From NCBI RefSeq assembly GCF_000241265.1, contig NZ_BAEE01000056.1, positions 124,001 through 188,000 on the forward strand: a stretch of 64,000 bases of DNA, read 5' to 3'. A program made the translations under genes and the position numbers. Below the pieces are notes generated by a model that did not search any database, had not been told where the DNA came from, and saw nothing but the letters and a program-made list of their open reading frames with translations. Below, one piece after another: positions 44,250 through 52,410 of the stretch. Source of the stretch: Gordonia araii NBRC 100433. Lineage in GTDB: Bacteria; Actinomycetota; Actinomycetes; Mycobacteriales; Mycobacteriaceae. The first letter of the stretch is position 1. The number at the start of each line of letters is the position of its first letter.

Positions 44250-46255
44250 CTCACGCCCACCGCCGTCTTCGTCGCGAACTCGCCTTGGGCTGACCAGCGC
44301 CGGCGTTCCTCGTCCCGGGCCAGAGTCATCGCATGGCGACGGGCGGCGATGTCCTCGGCGTTCGCGTCGAGGAAGCGCTGGTGCTGCGCCAGGGAGAACG
44401 TGCCGTCGGTGATGCGCGTGCTGGTTCCGCGCCCGGCCGCGACGTCGGCGCGCATGTCGAGGAGTTCCTCGGCGCTGACCGGGTACCACCGGATCTGGTC
44501 GAAGAAGCGGAGCAGCCACGGATGCTCGGGATCGAATCCGGGCGAGGCAAGCGGGTGGCGGTGATTCCACACCTGGGTGGTGCGGCCGACGAACTGGTAC
44601 CCGCCCGGGCCCTCCATGCCATAGATGCACAGGTAGGCGCCGCCGATGCCGACCGCGTTCTCCGGCGTCCAGGTGCGGGCGGGGTTGTACTTGGTCGTGA
44701 CCAGCCGGTGGCGCGGGTCGAGCGGAACCGCCACCGGCGCCCCGAGGTACACGTCGCCGAGTCCGAGGACCAGATAGCCGGCGTCGAACACCGTGCGGTA
44801 CACGTCGTCGACCGAGTCCAGTCCGTTCATCCGGCGGATGAATTCGATGTTCCACGGGCACCAGGGGGCGTCGGACCTGACCCCGAGCATGTAGCGCTCG
44901 ATGGCTTCCCGCGTCGACGGGTCGTCCCAGGAGAGCGGCAGTTCGACCGTGCGACTGGGCACGACGAGGTCCTCGGCGGCGGGCAGGTCGGCTTCGCACT
45001 CGATCAGCCAGTCCAGCATCCGCCGCTGCGACCACACGTCGGGGTCGGCCTTGACCTGCAACGACCGGATGCCCGGGGTGAGGTCGAGCAGGCCGCGCGG
45101 ACGCTGCGCCTCGATCCGCTCGCTCAACGCGTGCACCCGGGCGCGCAGCGCCAGGTCGAGCGTCATCTCCCCGTACTCGACGAGGATGTTGTCGTCGCCG
45201 CTGCGTCGATAGGTGACCGTCGTGGTGCCGTCCGCGGTCGTCGACGTCGCCAGGATTCCGTTGTCGGCGTCCCCGCCGGCGGACAGGACGTGGGGGACGG
45301 TCGCGCGGCGGCCGAGCCCGATCTGCGCGGGCGAGGCCGTCTCGTCGCTGCGCACCGCGACGAACCGCACCGTGTCACCGGGCTTGAGCTGCCCGAGCTT
45401 CCACCGCTGCGCTGTCACGACGGTGAGCGGGCAGACGAAGCCGCCCAGGCTCGGACCGTCCGGGCCGAGGAGGATCGGGGTGTCCCCGGTGAAGTCGAGG
45501 GCGCCGACCGAGTAGGCGTTGTCGTGGATGTTCGACGGGTGCAGGCCCGCCTCACCGCCGTCGGCTCGCGCCCAGCGCGGCTGCGGGCCGACCAGCCGGA
45601 CACCGGTGCGGTCGGAGTTGAAATGCACCTCGTAGGCGCTGCCGAACAGGTCGTCGATGTCGCCGGGGGTGAAGAACTCGGGTGCGCCGTGCGGACCGAC
45701 GGTGACGGCGAGGGCCCACTGGTTGGTGAAGGCCGGCTGTTCGTCGAACAAGATGCGGCGCGGTCTGGTCGCCGCGGCGCCGCCGGTGGCGACGCGGAGT
45801 TCGTCGCCCTCGGCCAGCGCCCGCCCGTCGAGGCCGCCGAAGCGGCCGAGGGTGAACGTCGACGCGCTGCCCAGGTAGTCCTGGGCGTCGATGCCGCCCG
45901 CGACGGCGATGTAGACGCGCATGCCCAGCGCGCCGACCGCGCCGACGTCGAGGACGTCGCCGGCCGCGACGCGCAGCGGAACCCATTGCGGCACCGGCTT
46001 TCCGGCCACGGTGACGGACACGGGTGCGCCGGTGACGGCGACGACGGCCGGTTCGTCGAACCGCAGCGCGGGCCCGTGCAGCGTCGCCTCCAGGCCCGTG
46101 GCCGTCTCCGGATTGCCGACGGCGAGGTTGGCCAGGCGGAAGGACAGATCGTCCATCGGACCCGACGGCGGGACGCCCACCTTCCAGTAGCCGACGCGCC
46201 CGGGCCAATCCTGAATGGTCGTCTGTGGGCCGCCGCGCACCACGGTGATCGTCAT
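44246..46255 (-). CDS. Stand-alone carboxyltransferase of the urea/guanidine carboxylase type (AHS2-AHS1 fusion)
   Basis: A 669-residue protein made only of the carboxyltransferase half of urea carboxylase. Residues 1-300 are the AHS2/KipA part ([19 protein letters not shown] at residues 5-23, [19 protein letters not shown] near 250); residues 355-610 are the AHS1/KipI part ([45 protein letters not shown]). The end, [13 protein letters not shown], is the segment that in urea carboxylases leads into the biotin carrier; here the protein stops. There is no biotin carboxylase, carrier domain or biotinyl-lysine motif. The ATG overlaps the stop of the DUF1989 gene upstream (ATGA). Its substrate and source of carboxyl-biotin are open. 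Confidence 0.85.
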   Translation of the reverse strand: MTITVVRGGPQTTIQDWPGRVGYWKVGVPPSGPMDDLSFRLANLAVGNPETATGLEATLHGPALRFDEPAVVAVTGAPVSVTVAGKPVPQWVPLRVAAGDVLDVGAVGALGMRVYIAVAGGIDAQDYLGSASTFTLGRFGGLDGRALAEGDELRVATGGAAATRPRRILFDEQPAFTNQWALAVTVGPHGAPEFFTPGDIDDLFGSAYEVHFNSDRTGVRLVGPQPRWARADGGEAGLHPSNIHDNAYSVGALDFTGDTPILLGPDGPSLGGFVCPLTVVTAQRWKLGQLKPGDTVRFVAVRSDETASPAQIGLGRRATVPHVLSAGGDADNGILATSTTADGTTTVTYRRSGDDNILVEYGEMTLDLALRARVHALSERIEAQRPRGLLDLTPGIRSLQVKADPDVWSQRRMLDWLIECEADLPAAEDLVVPSRTVELPLSWDDPSTREAIERYMLGVRSDAPWCPWNIEFIRRMNGLDSVDDVYRTVFDAGYLVLGLGDVYLGAPVAVPLDPRHRLVTTKYNPARTWTPENAVGIGGAYLCIYGMEGPGGYQFVGRTTQVWNHRHPLASPGFDPEHPWLLRFFDQIRWYPVSAEELLDMRADVAAGRGTSTRITDGTFSLAQHQRFLDANAEDIAARRHAMTLARDEERRRWSAQGEFATKTAVGVS

Positions 46256-46944
46256 CGGGCCCGCGCCTTCCGCGTGACGATGACCCGGACAGCCGTCGGG
46301 TCGAAACCGTTGCACGGGTTGTTGATCTGCGGGCAGTTGGAGATCAGGACGAGGGTGTCGGCCTCGGCGCGCAGCGCCAGCCGCTTGCCCGGTGCCGACA
46401 GCCCGTCGACGATGCCCAGGGATCCGTCGTCGTCGACCGGGACGTTCATGAAGAAGTTCACGTTGCCGACGAGGTCGGCCTTACCGAGGCCGTGGCGGGC
46501 GCCCTCGGCGAGAAAGTTCTCCACGCAGGCGTGCTGGTGCTTGGTGTGGTGGCCGTAGCGCAGCGTGTTCGACTCCTGCGAGCACGCGCCGCCGACGGTG
46601 TCGTGGTTGCCGACCTCGTCGGCGACGATCGTCATGAGAGGCCGCGATTCCTGGTCGCGCAGCACGCTGCCGGTGGTCAGGAAGATGTTGCCCTGCGCCG
46701 CGATGGTGGCCTGGGCCGAGTACCGCGCGGACGGCGACGGCGCTCCTCGGTCGTCGACGCCGTAGAACAGGGTGTCGACCGCCTGGTTGCCGTGCAGGTC
46801 GACGATGGTGAGCACGTCGCCCGCGGCGACGACACCCGACCACGGGCCCCGCTCGCCGACGACGGCGTCGAGGATGACCGGGCCGGTGCCCAGTTTGAGG
46901 TCGGCGGCCGGTGCCTGCACCGGATCGGTGATGGTGGTGGTCAT
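46252..46944 (-). CDS. Urea carboxylase-associated DUF1989 protein 2 (carboxyguanidine deiminase subunit type)
   Basis: A 230-residue DUF1989 protein. Conserved features: V-D-L-H-G-N-Q-A-V-D-T-L-F-Y near residues 47-60, N-H-D-T-V-G-G-A-C-S-Q-E-S-N-T-L-R-Y-G-H-H near 113-133, N-F-F-M-N-V-P-V-D-D-D-G and S-N-C-P-Q-I-N-N-P-C-N-G-F. Pairs of such proteins were annotated as urea amidolyase-associated and later shown to be subunits of carboxyguanidine deiminase (CgdAB), which turns carboxyguanidine into allophanate in guanidine catabolism. GGAGA precedes the ATG. The partner encoded just upstream and the coupled carboxyltransferase support a role in guanidine or a similar amidine. Confidence 0.83.
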   Translation of the reverse strand: MTTTITDPVQAPAADLKLGTGPVILDAVVGERGPWSGVVAAGDVLTIVDLHGNQAVDTLFYGVDDRGAPSPSARYSAQATIAAQGNIFLTTGSVLRDQESRPLMTIVADEVGNHDTVGGACSQESNTLRYGHHTKHQHACVENFLAEGARHGLGKADLVGNVNFFMNVPVDDDGSLGIVDGLSAPGKRLALRAEADTLVLISNCPQINNPCNGFDPTAVRVIVTRKARAR

Positions 46945-46980
46945 GGGGTCTCCTGTTGCGATGGTGCGGGGGCGGGCGAA

Positions 46981-47811
46981 TCAGAAATGCGTTGCGGCCC
47001 AGATGTCTTCGGTGTTGGCCACGGCCCGGCGATACTCCGGCTCGGTACTCTCGTCGGCGATCAGTGCGTCCAGATCGGCGCCGGCCCGCCAGGCCAGCAC
47101 TTCGAGCGGGCCGGTGTCGAAAGTCGGCGACTCGTCACACGGGTGCGCCGTGTTGGCGACGGCGACGAGGCAGGGCAGGTGCAGCACCAGGTCGACGGCG
47201 CGATCGGGACCCGCGGTGCCGGTCGAGACCAGCGCGCCGTCTTCGGCGACCGTCACCCCGTGGAAGAAGGACAGCGACGGCGCGACGTCGGCCGGACCGA
47301 GTCCCTGCTTGGCCGCTGCGAGCAGGAACAGTTCGCGCCCGGCCGGCGCCGGGCCGTGCGCACTGCCGTCGCCGTACTTCGCAGTGTTCGCCGCCCTGGT
47401 CGTCGTGCCGCACAGGGCGTCGTGACGTCCGGAATCGTCGGCGACGATGGTCGCCAGCACTCGTCCTTGATCGGAGAGCAGCGGATGCCCCGCGCCCAGG
47501 TAGGCCTGCCACGGCACCTTGACCGTGTCGGCAACGTTGAGGCGCTCCCAGGGGGCGTCGGTCCGCCACAGCAGCAGGTGGGCGCACGCCGACCCGTCGA
47601 CGTCGCGCAGCCTGATCCGGGTTCCGCGGGCCAGCGCTTTGACGGTGTAGCGCCCGCCGGGAACGGTCTCGGCCCATGTGAGAGTCGCGGCGTCGACCTT
47701 TGCCGGTGGCGACGGCCAGTCGCTGGCCGGGATGACCGGCATGCTGTCGGTGATGGTGCCGGCCTGGGCGCGAGCGTGTTCGCGGGCGCCGGCGGTGGTA
47801 TTGGTGCTCAT
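46981..47811 (-). CDS. Urea carboxylase-associated DUF1989 protein 1 (carboxyguanidine deiminase subunit type)
   Basis: A 276-residue paralogue of the next protein. It carries G-G-R-Y-T-V-K-A-L-A-R-G-T-R-I-R-L-R-D-V-D-G, R-H-D-A-L-C-G-T-T-T-R-A-A-N-T-A-K-Y-G near residue 128, S-F-F-H-G-V-T-V-A-E-D-G and N-T-A-H-P-C-D-E. The shared pattern H-D-x-x-x-G, Y-G and A/D-E/D-D-G in both paralogues suggests a common metal or substrate site. The first 25 residues are a variable tail. A GAGGAG Shine-Dalgarno is about 10 nt before the ATG. It is the second gene of the cluster after the permease gene. Confidence 0.82.
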   Translation of the reverse strand: MSTNTTAGAREHARAQAGTITDSMPVIPASDWPSPPAKVDAATLTWAETVPGGRYTVKALARGTRIRLRDVDGSACAHLLLWRTDAPWERLNVADTVKVPWQAYLGAGHPLLSDQGRVLATIVADDSGRHDALCGTTTRAANTAKYGDGSAHGPAPAGRELFLLAAAKQGLGPADVAPSLSFFHGVTVAEDGALVSTGTAGPDRAVDLVLHLPCLVAVANTAHPCDESPTFDTGPLEVLAWRAGADLDALIADESTEPEYRRAVANTEDIWAATHF

Positions 47812-47845
47812 CGTCGAAGGACTCCTCGGTGCTGGGTGGGTGCGG

Positions 47846-49381
47846 CTATTCGCCGACGGTCACGGGATTGGGGTGGACCTTGCCGCGCGGGAAGCACGCG
47901 ATGCCGACGAGAACGGTCGCCGCGATGCAGATGGGGCCGGCCCAGCGCAGGATCGGCATCTCACCGGCCGGATCGAAGACCTCGGCGCGCGGCCAGGCCA
48001 GGTTCACCACCATGAGGGCGCCGTAGCCGACAGCGAGAACATTGACCACGATGCCGAAGCGGCCGAGCGAGAAGAGCTTGCGCCCGTCGGCGTCGACGGC
48101 CGGGCCGCCGTGCGGCCAGCCCTTGAGGCGCCGGTAGAGCATCGGACCGGTGACCGCCAGGTAGGCGAGGTAGATGAGGATGATGCAGACGCTGGCGAGG
48201 GTGGCGAAGATCGCCGAGTTGCCGACGTTGACCGCCAGGATGCCGATGCACAGCACGCCGATGAGGATGGCGGGCGCGATCGGGGTTCCGGTGCGCTTGT
48301 TGACGTGTGCGAGCGTCGACGAGAAGGGGAGCCGGCCGTCGCGGGCCATCGAGAACATCAGCCGCGAGCAGGCCGTCTGGATGGCCAGGGTGCAGATGAA
48401 GATGGCCACGGCGACGTCGGCGAGCAGAACCTTGCCCCAGAACCCACCGAGGATCGAGTCCAGCACGTACGGCAGGCCGCCGTTGGCGAGCTGTTCGTCG
48501 AGAGTCGGGGCGGCCATCAGGGCGCCCAGCAGCATCAGGCCGCCGCCGATCGCCGAGACGGTCAGCGCCATGCGGATGGTGCGCGGCGCGACGCGGCGCG
48601 GGTTGCGGGTCTCCTCGGCCAGCTCGCCCGCCGAGCCGAATCCCACCATGACGTAGGCGGCCATCAGGCCCGAGACGATGAACGCCCAGATGTAGCCGGG
48701 CTGCTGGCCGGGCAGGCCGGTGTCGAAGACGACCGACGGTCCGCGCTGCGCGTGGGTGAACAGCGCCAGGACCACCGCGACGACGCCGACGAGTTCACAG
48801 GTGACGCCGATGCTGTTGACCCGGCTCATCCAGGCGACGCCGATGCAATTGATGGCGGTGACGACGACCAGGAGGATCGATCCGAGCAGGACCGCGTTGG
48901 CCGCACCGCTGGTCGACGTCAGCGTCGGGTCGTCGCCGATGATCTGGAATCCGCTCCAGATCGACGGCAGGACGACCTGCAGCGCGATCGCCGCTGCCGA
49001 AGCGGTGACGATCTGCGCGATCATCATGAACCAGCCGCCGAACCACCCGACGACCTCGCCGCCCATGCGCCGCGACCATTGGTAGATGGCTCCCGAGATC
49101 GGATAGCGCGCGGCGATCTCGGCGAAGCACAGCGCCACCAGGAACTGCCCGGCGTAGACGATCGGCCACGTCCAGAAGAAGGCCGGCCCGCCGAAACCGA
49201 AGCCCAGGCCGAACAACTGGAAGATCGTCGTCAGGATCGAGACGAAGGAGAAGCCGGCGGCGAAAGAGGCGAACTTACCGAGGGAGCGGTGCAGCTGCTG
49301 GTCGTAGCCGAACTCGGACAGGTCGTCGGCGTCGTGGCCGGTGGTCAGTTCGGAGGCGGACGCCGATGCGGTGGTCGTCAT
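47846..49381 (-). CDS. APC-superfamily amino acid/amine permease
   Basis: A 511-residue transporter with 12 hydrophobic helices between residues about 35 and 495. It has the APC signatures F-A-A-G-F-S-F-V-S-I-L-T-T-I-F near the start of helix 1 and G-F-G-F-G-G-P-A-F-F-W-T-W, then S-A-G-E-L-A-E-E-T-R-N-P-R-R-V-A-P near residue 255, the helix 6-7 loop motif of this family. Members of this branch sit beside urea-carboxylase-type operons. It probably imports the substrate of the cluster. AAGGA lies 6 nt before the ATG; a palindrome at 49428-49447 lies 47 nt upstream. First gene of the cluster. Confidence 0.87.
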   Translation of the reverse strand: MTTTASASASELTTGHDADDLSEFGYDQQLHRSLGKFASFAAGFSFVSILTTIFQLFGLGFGFGGPAFFWTWPIVYAGQFLVALCFAEIAARYPISGAIYQWSRRMGGEVVGWFGGWFMMIAQIVTASAAAIALQVVLPSIWSGFQIIGDDPTLTSTSGAANAVLLGSILLVVVTAINCIGVAWMSRVNSIGVTCELVGVVAVVLALFTHAQRGPSVVFDTGLPGQQPGYIWAFIVSGLMAAYVMVGFGSAGELAEETRNPRRVAPRTIRMALTVSAIGGGLMLLGALMAAPTLDEQLANGGLPYVLDSILGGFWGKVLLADVAVAIFICTLAIQTACSRLMFSMARDGRLPFSSTLAHVNKRTGTPIAPAILIGVLCIGILAVNVGNSAIFATLASVCIILIYLAYLAVTGPMLYRRLKGWPHGGPAVDADGRKLFSLGRFGIVVNVLAVGYGALMVVNLAWPRAEVFDPAGEMPILRWAGPICIAATVLVGIACFPRGKVHPNPVTVGE

Positions 49382-49427
49382 GAGGTTCCTTCTCAGGGGA
49401 GACGTGCGGGCGCTCGCCGTTGAGCGG

Positions 49428-49447
49428 TATCTGTCTGCTGATAGATA
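49428..49447. promoter_or_regulatory. TetR-type operator in the permease/TetR divergent gap
   Basis: TATCTGTC (49428-49435) and GATAGATA (49440-49447) form an inverted repeat with a 4-nt spacer and one mismatch, 20 bp in all. It lies between the permease start (49381) and the TetR start (49542), the classic place for local repression. No guanidine riboswitch fold was recognised in this gap. Confidence 0.6.
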
Positions 49448-49527
49448 AGCGGAGTCGCTTTTCTACCCGATGACAGAAATGTTTCGTCCCCGCTAATCGC
49501 CGCAACAAACTCGTAAACCGCCGCCGG

Positions 49528-49533
49528 TAAACT
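49528..49533 (+). promoter_or_regulatory. -10 box for the TetR gene at 49542
   Basis: TAAACT, 8 nt before the ATG; leaderless arrangement. Confidence 0.45.
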
Positions 49534-49541
49534 CGGCGCCC

Positions 49542-50192
49542 ATGACCGCACGGGCGAAATCGGGGGGACGCGGCACGTCGGGGCCGGGGCGTCCGCGGCT
49601 CGTCGAGCGCAGGCGCGACGCCGCGACCGCGCGCGAGGAGATCCTCGACGCGGCGGCCGAACTGTTCACCAGCCGCGGCTTCACGACGACGTCGACACGG
49701 ATGATCGCCGAGGCCGTCGGCATCCGGCAGGCCTCGATGTACCACTACTTCTCGACCAAGGACGACATCCTCGCCGCGCTTCTGGAGACGACGGTCGCCG
49801 GCCCTCTCGACCGCGCCCGGGAGCTCTTGGCCGCCGACGGCCCGGCACTGGAACGGCTCCTGGAACTGGCGCGGTTCGACGTCGGTCAGCTGACGAGGGC
49901 GCGGTGGAACCTGGGTGCGCTCTATCTCCTGCCCGAGTTGCGCGCCGACCGGTTCGCCGACTTCCGCTCCGCGCGGCTCGAGCTGGCCGACGCCTATGCA
50001 ACGCTGGCGACCGACGTGCTCGGCGATCCGCGCGACAAGCGCAACCTGCTGCCGTTCCGGCTCGTCGAGTCGGTGATCATGATGCGCGGCGACGAGGCCA
50101 CCGGTCAGGTCGGAAACGACACCGCGGCGAGCCTGGTGGACACGGTCGTCGGGGCGATCGAGATGTTGATGACCCACCGGCCGCCGCGGTAA
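49542..50192 (+). CDS. TetR-family regulator of the carboxyltransferase/DUF1989 cluster
   Basis: A 216-residue TetR protein with a 25-residue basic, disordered N-terminus (G-G-R-G-T-S-G-P-G-R-P-R) and an HTH at about residues 28-70: A-R-E-E-I-L-D-A-A-A-E-L-F-T-S-R-G-F-T-T-T-S-T-R-M-I-A-E-A-V-G-I-R-Q-A-S-M-Y-H-Y-F. The ligand domain ends in D-T-V-V-G-A-I-E-M-L. It is divergent from the permease operon with a palindrome between, so it is the probable local repressor; the inducer would be the cluster's substrate or an intermediate. Confidence 0.88.
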   Translation: MTARAKSGGRGTSGPGRPRLVERRRDAATAREEILDAAAELFTSRGFTTTSTRMIAEAVGIRQASMYHYFSTKDDILAALLETTVAGPLDRARELLAADGPALERLLELARFDVGQLTRARWNLGALYLLPELRADRFADFRSARLELADAYATLATDVLGDPRDKRNLLPFRLVESVIMMRGDEATGQVGNDTAASLVDTVVGAIEMLMTHRPPR

Positions 50193-50220
50193 CCCGGCAC
50201 GTCGCCGTCGGGCCGTCGAG

Positions 50221-50226
50221 TAGCGT
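50221..50226 (+). promoter_or_regulatory. -10 box for the CitE-like lyase gene
   Basis: TAGCGT, 7 nt before the ATG at 50234; leaderless arrangement. Confidence 0.5.
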
Positions 50227-50233
50227 TTGATCC

Positions 50234-51079
50234 ATGCCAGCGAGTATTGGATCGGATTCCCGCTGGGCGCCCGCCGGGCCTGCCCTCCTGTTTTGCCCCG
50301 CGGATCGCCCCGATCGTTACGAGAAGGCCGCCGAGCGCGCCGACGTCGTCATCCTCGATCTGGAGGACGCCGTCGCCCCGGATCGCCGCGACGCAGCACG
50401 CGAAGCCCTGGTGGCCAATCAGCTCGACCCCGACCGCACCATCGTGCGCATCAACCCCGCATCGACGGGAGAGGCGCGCCGCGATCTCGCAGCCATCGCC
50501 GAGACGATGTACCGGGTGATCCTGGTGGCCAAGGCGCAGACCGCGGACGAAGTCGCCCGGACCGAGATGCAAGCCGTCGCCCTCATCGAGACCCCGCTCG
50601 GGGCGGTCAACGCCAACGAGATCGCCGGGGCGCCGAACGTGGTCGGTCTCATGTGGGGCGCCGAGGATCTGGTCGCCGGACTCGGCGGTTCCTCGTCGCG
50701 CTTCGGGCCGGAGGAACCGCGCACGGGCACCTATCGCGACGTCGCGCGCTACGTACGGTCGACCGTGCGCCTGGCGGCCGCCGCGCACGATCGCTTCGCC
50801 ATCGACGCGGTACACCTGGACATCGAGGACGTCGACGGGTTGCGCGACGAGGTGCGCGACGCGGTGGCGCTCGGCTACCAGGCGACGGCCTGCATCCACC
50901 CGTCCCAGGTGGAGATCATCAGGGCGGGATACCGGCCGTCCGACGAGGAGGTGGCGTGGGCCGCGGCGGTCGTCGCCGCCGCCGACGAGCACTCGGGCGT
51001 GTTCACCTTCGACGGGCGGATGGTCGACGGTCCTGTGCTGAGTCAGGCGCGCGCCGTACTGTTGCGGGCGGGTGGCTAG
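50234..51079 (+). CDS. CitE-like acyl-CoA lyase (Rv2498c type)
   Basis: A 281-residue HpcH/HpaI-CitE TIM-barrel lyase. Signatures: [14 protein letters not shown] near residue 15, [12 protein letters not shown] with the Mg-binding Glu/Asp near 40, [10 protein letters not shown] near 118 and [12 protein letters not shown]. The C-terminal R-A-V-L-L-R-A-G is typical. Rv2498c of M. tuberculosis cleaves citramalyl-CoA and HMG-CoA and links itaconate removal with leucine breakdown. There it lies beside Rv2499c and fadE19; here it is separated from that set by the carboxyltransferase/DUF1989 cluster. It has its own leaderless promoter. Confidence 0.87.
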   Translation: MPASIGSDSRWAPAGPALLFCPADRPDRYEKAAERADVVILDLEDAVAPDRRDAAREALVANQLDPDRTIVRINPASTGEARRDLAAIAETMYRVILVAKAQTADEVARTEMQAVALIETPLGAVNANEIAGAPNVVGLMWGAEDLVAGLGGSSSRFGPEEPRTGTYRDVARYVRSTVRLAAAAHDRFAIDAVHLDIEDVDGLRDEVRDAVALGYQATACIHPSQVEIIRAGYRPSDEEVAWAAAVVAAADEHSGVFTFDGRMVDGPVLSQARAVLLRAGG

Positions 51080-51134
51080 GTTCCGATCGGCGGATCGGTC
51101 GGTCACCGGGCCGATCCGGGCACGGGCAATGTAC

Positions 51135-51140
51135 TAGCGT
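51135..51140 (+). promoter_or_regulatory. -10 box ahead of the Rv0954-like gene and its upstream frame
   Basis: TAGCGT, 8 nt before an ATG at 51149. Transcription would start at the upstream frame, giving the Rv0954-like gene a 59-nt leader. Confidence 0.4.
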
Positions 51141-51148
51141 GGTGGTGC

Positions 51149-51211
51149 ATGCGCGTACGCGGGTTCGGCGTCGCCGCTGCCCCAGAACGACAAGGAGTCA
51201 CCAAGCAATGA
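51149..51211 (+). CDS. Possible 20-codon upstream reading frame ahead of the Rv0954-like gene
   Basis: The ATG at 51149 follows a TAGCGT box by 8 nt and opens a basic peptide [20 protein letters not shown] whose TGA overlaps the main ATG (ATGA at 51208-51211). The AAGGAG Shine-Dalgarno of the main gene lies within it. Best candidate among such frames here. Confidence 0.4.
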   Translation: MRVRGFGVAAAPERQGVTKQ

Positions 51212-52245
51212 CCTATCAAGGACCGGCCGGCTACGGCCAGCAGCCCGCCAACCCGCAGGACCCGGCCGCCTACGGCCAGCAGCAGGCCTACGGCCAACAG
51301 GATTACGGCCAGCAACAGCAGGCCTATGGCCAGCAGCAGGCCTACGGCCAGCAGGATTACAGCCAGCAGGGCTACGGCCAGCAGCAGGCCTACGGTCAGC
51401 AGGACTACGGCCAGCAGCAAGGCTATGCCCAGGGCTACGGCCAGCAGGGTTATGCCCAGCAGGGCTACGGCCAGCAGCAGGCCTACGGTCAGCAGGGTTA
51501 CGGCCAGCAGGGCTACTACGGCCAGCAGGCCTACACCCCGCCGAAGCCGCCGAGCCAGGGGCTGCCGTCGAACATCGCGCAGATCTTGGCGTTCTCCACG
51601 CTGGGGCTCTCGGTGATTCTTTTCCTCATCGGCCTGTTCGCGTCCACCTTCAACCTCGAGTGGGCACTGATTCTCATCGTCCTGGCCGGCGTGGCCGGCA
51701 CGGCCGGACTGGCCAAGGACAAGGCGCTGGTGACCGTCGTGACGGCGGTGGCCTCGGTGACCTTCATCGGCGGTCTCGCGCGGGTGTTCCTCCTCGATGG
51801 GCTCTACCACGATCGGATGATCTCCTTCATCAGCGTCTTCTTCGGGCTCGTGACGCTGGGCGTGGCCATCTTCTGGCTCATCGTCGCGCTCGGTAAGGCG
51901 AAGGTCGCTCCCGAGCCCGGTTCGGAGGCCGCGGTGGCCGCCGAGACGGGCTCGGCAGAAGCGGCGACCGCCGACGCCAACACCGCCGTTGCCGCGGGAA
52001 CGACCGCTGCTGCCGCCGCACCGGCGACCGCTGCCGCCACCGGCTACAGCTACCCGAGCGCGACGGCGCCGGCCGCCGCGGAGACCGCCCAGGGTGCGTC
52101 CGGCTACGCCGCCGACGCCGCAGCGGCCTCGGCCGACGCCTCCTCGGCGGCCACTCAGGTCGTCGACACAGCGGCAGACGCCGCCGGCCAGGCTGCCGAC
52201 TCGGCGACGAAGGTCATCGACACCAACGGTGGCCAGCAGCAGTAG
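51208..52245 (+). CDS. Rv0954-like (34-kDa antigen family) membrane protein with prion-like N-terminus
   Basis: A 345-residue membrane protein. Residues 5-110 are almost wholly Tyr-Gly-Gln with about 20 [12 protein letters not shown] units, ending Y-T-P-P-K-P-P. Four transmembrane helices follow (about 120-140, 150-168, 175-195, 208-230), then an Ala/Thr-rich tail with [10 protein letters not shown] and a final G-G-Q-Q-Q. Position before perM matches M. tuberculosis Rv0954, reported as a member of the cell-division complex; in that protein the Y-G-Q-rich part lies after the membrane helices, here before them. AAGGAG lies 10 nt before the ATG. A role in division or envelope assembly is inferred from context. 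Confidence 0.82.
   Translation: MTYQGPAGYGQQPANPQDPAAYGQQQAYGQQDYGQQQQAYGQQQAYGQQDYSQQGYGQQQAYGQQDYGQQQGYAQGYGQQGYAQQGYGQQQAYGQQGYGQQGYYGQQAYTPPKPPSQGLPSNIAQILAFSTLGLSVILFLIGLFASTFNLEWALILIVLAGVAGTAGLAKDKALVTVVTAVASVTFIGGLARVFLLDGLYHDRMISFISVFFGLVTLGVAIFWLIVALGKAKVAPEPGSEAAVAAETGSAEAATADANTAVAAGTTAAAAAPATAAATGYSYPSATAPAAAETAQGASGYAADAAAASADASSAATQVVDTAADAAGQAADSATKVIDTNGGQQQ
51236..51538 (+). repeat. Tandem repeat encoding Y-G-Q-Q units
   Basis: In-frame imperfect repeats of TACGGCCAGCAG with GCC, GAT or GGC codon fillers. The wobble positions vary (TAC/TAT, CAG/CAA), so the array is not a recent amplification. Not a CRISPR: units are short, coding and without unique spacers. Confidence 0.85.
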
Positions 52246-52262
52246 CCGCCACTGATTGATCA

Positions 52263-52300
52263 ACAATGGAACCCCGGCCGTGCGGTCGGGGTTCCATTGT
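52263..52300 (+). terminator. Hairpin terminator after the Rv0954-like gene
   Basis: A 17-bp stem (52263-52279 with 52284-52300, one G-T pair) and a GTGC loop, 17 nt after the stop; no long T tract. Confidence 0.85.
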
Positions 52301-52410
52301 CTCCGGGGGCCGCGGAGTTCCAGGGTTCCCGGGATACCGAGGGCGTGATTTCGGCCTCGTCCGGCGCGCCTGCTGGGAGTGCGCCGCGGTGACTGCGACG
52401 CTGAGAAGCG

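Noticed and set aside
49382..49541. Guanidine riboswitch ahead of the permease gene
   Set aside because: No ykkC-type conserved hairpins were recognised in the 160-nt gap; a TetR operator palindrome explains it better.
51236..51538. Repeats in the Rv0954-like gene considered as mobile or CRISPR repeats
   Set aside because: They are in-frame codons for Y-G-Q-Q with synonymous variation, so selection is on the protein.
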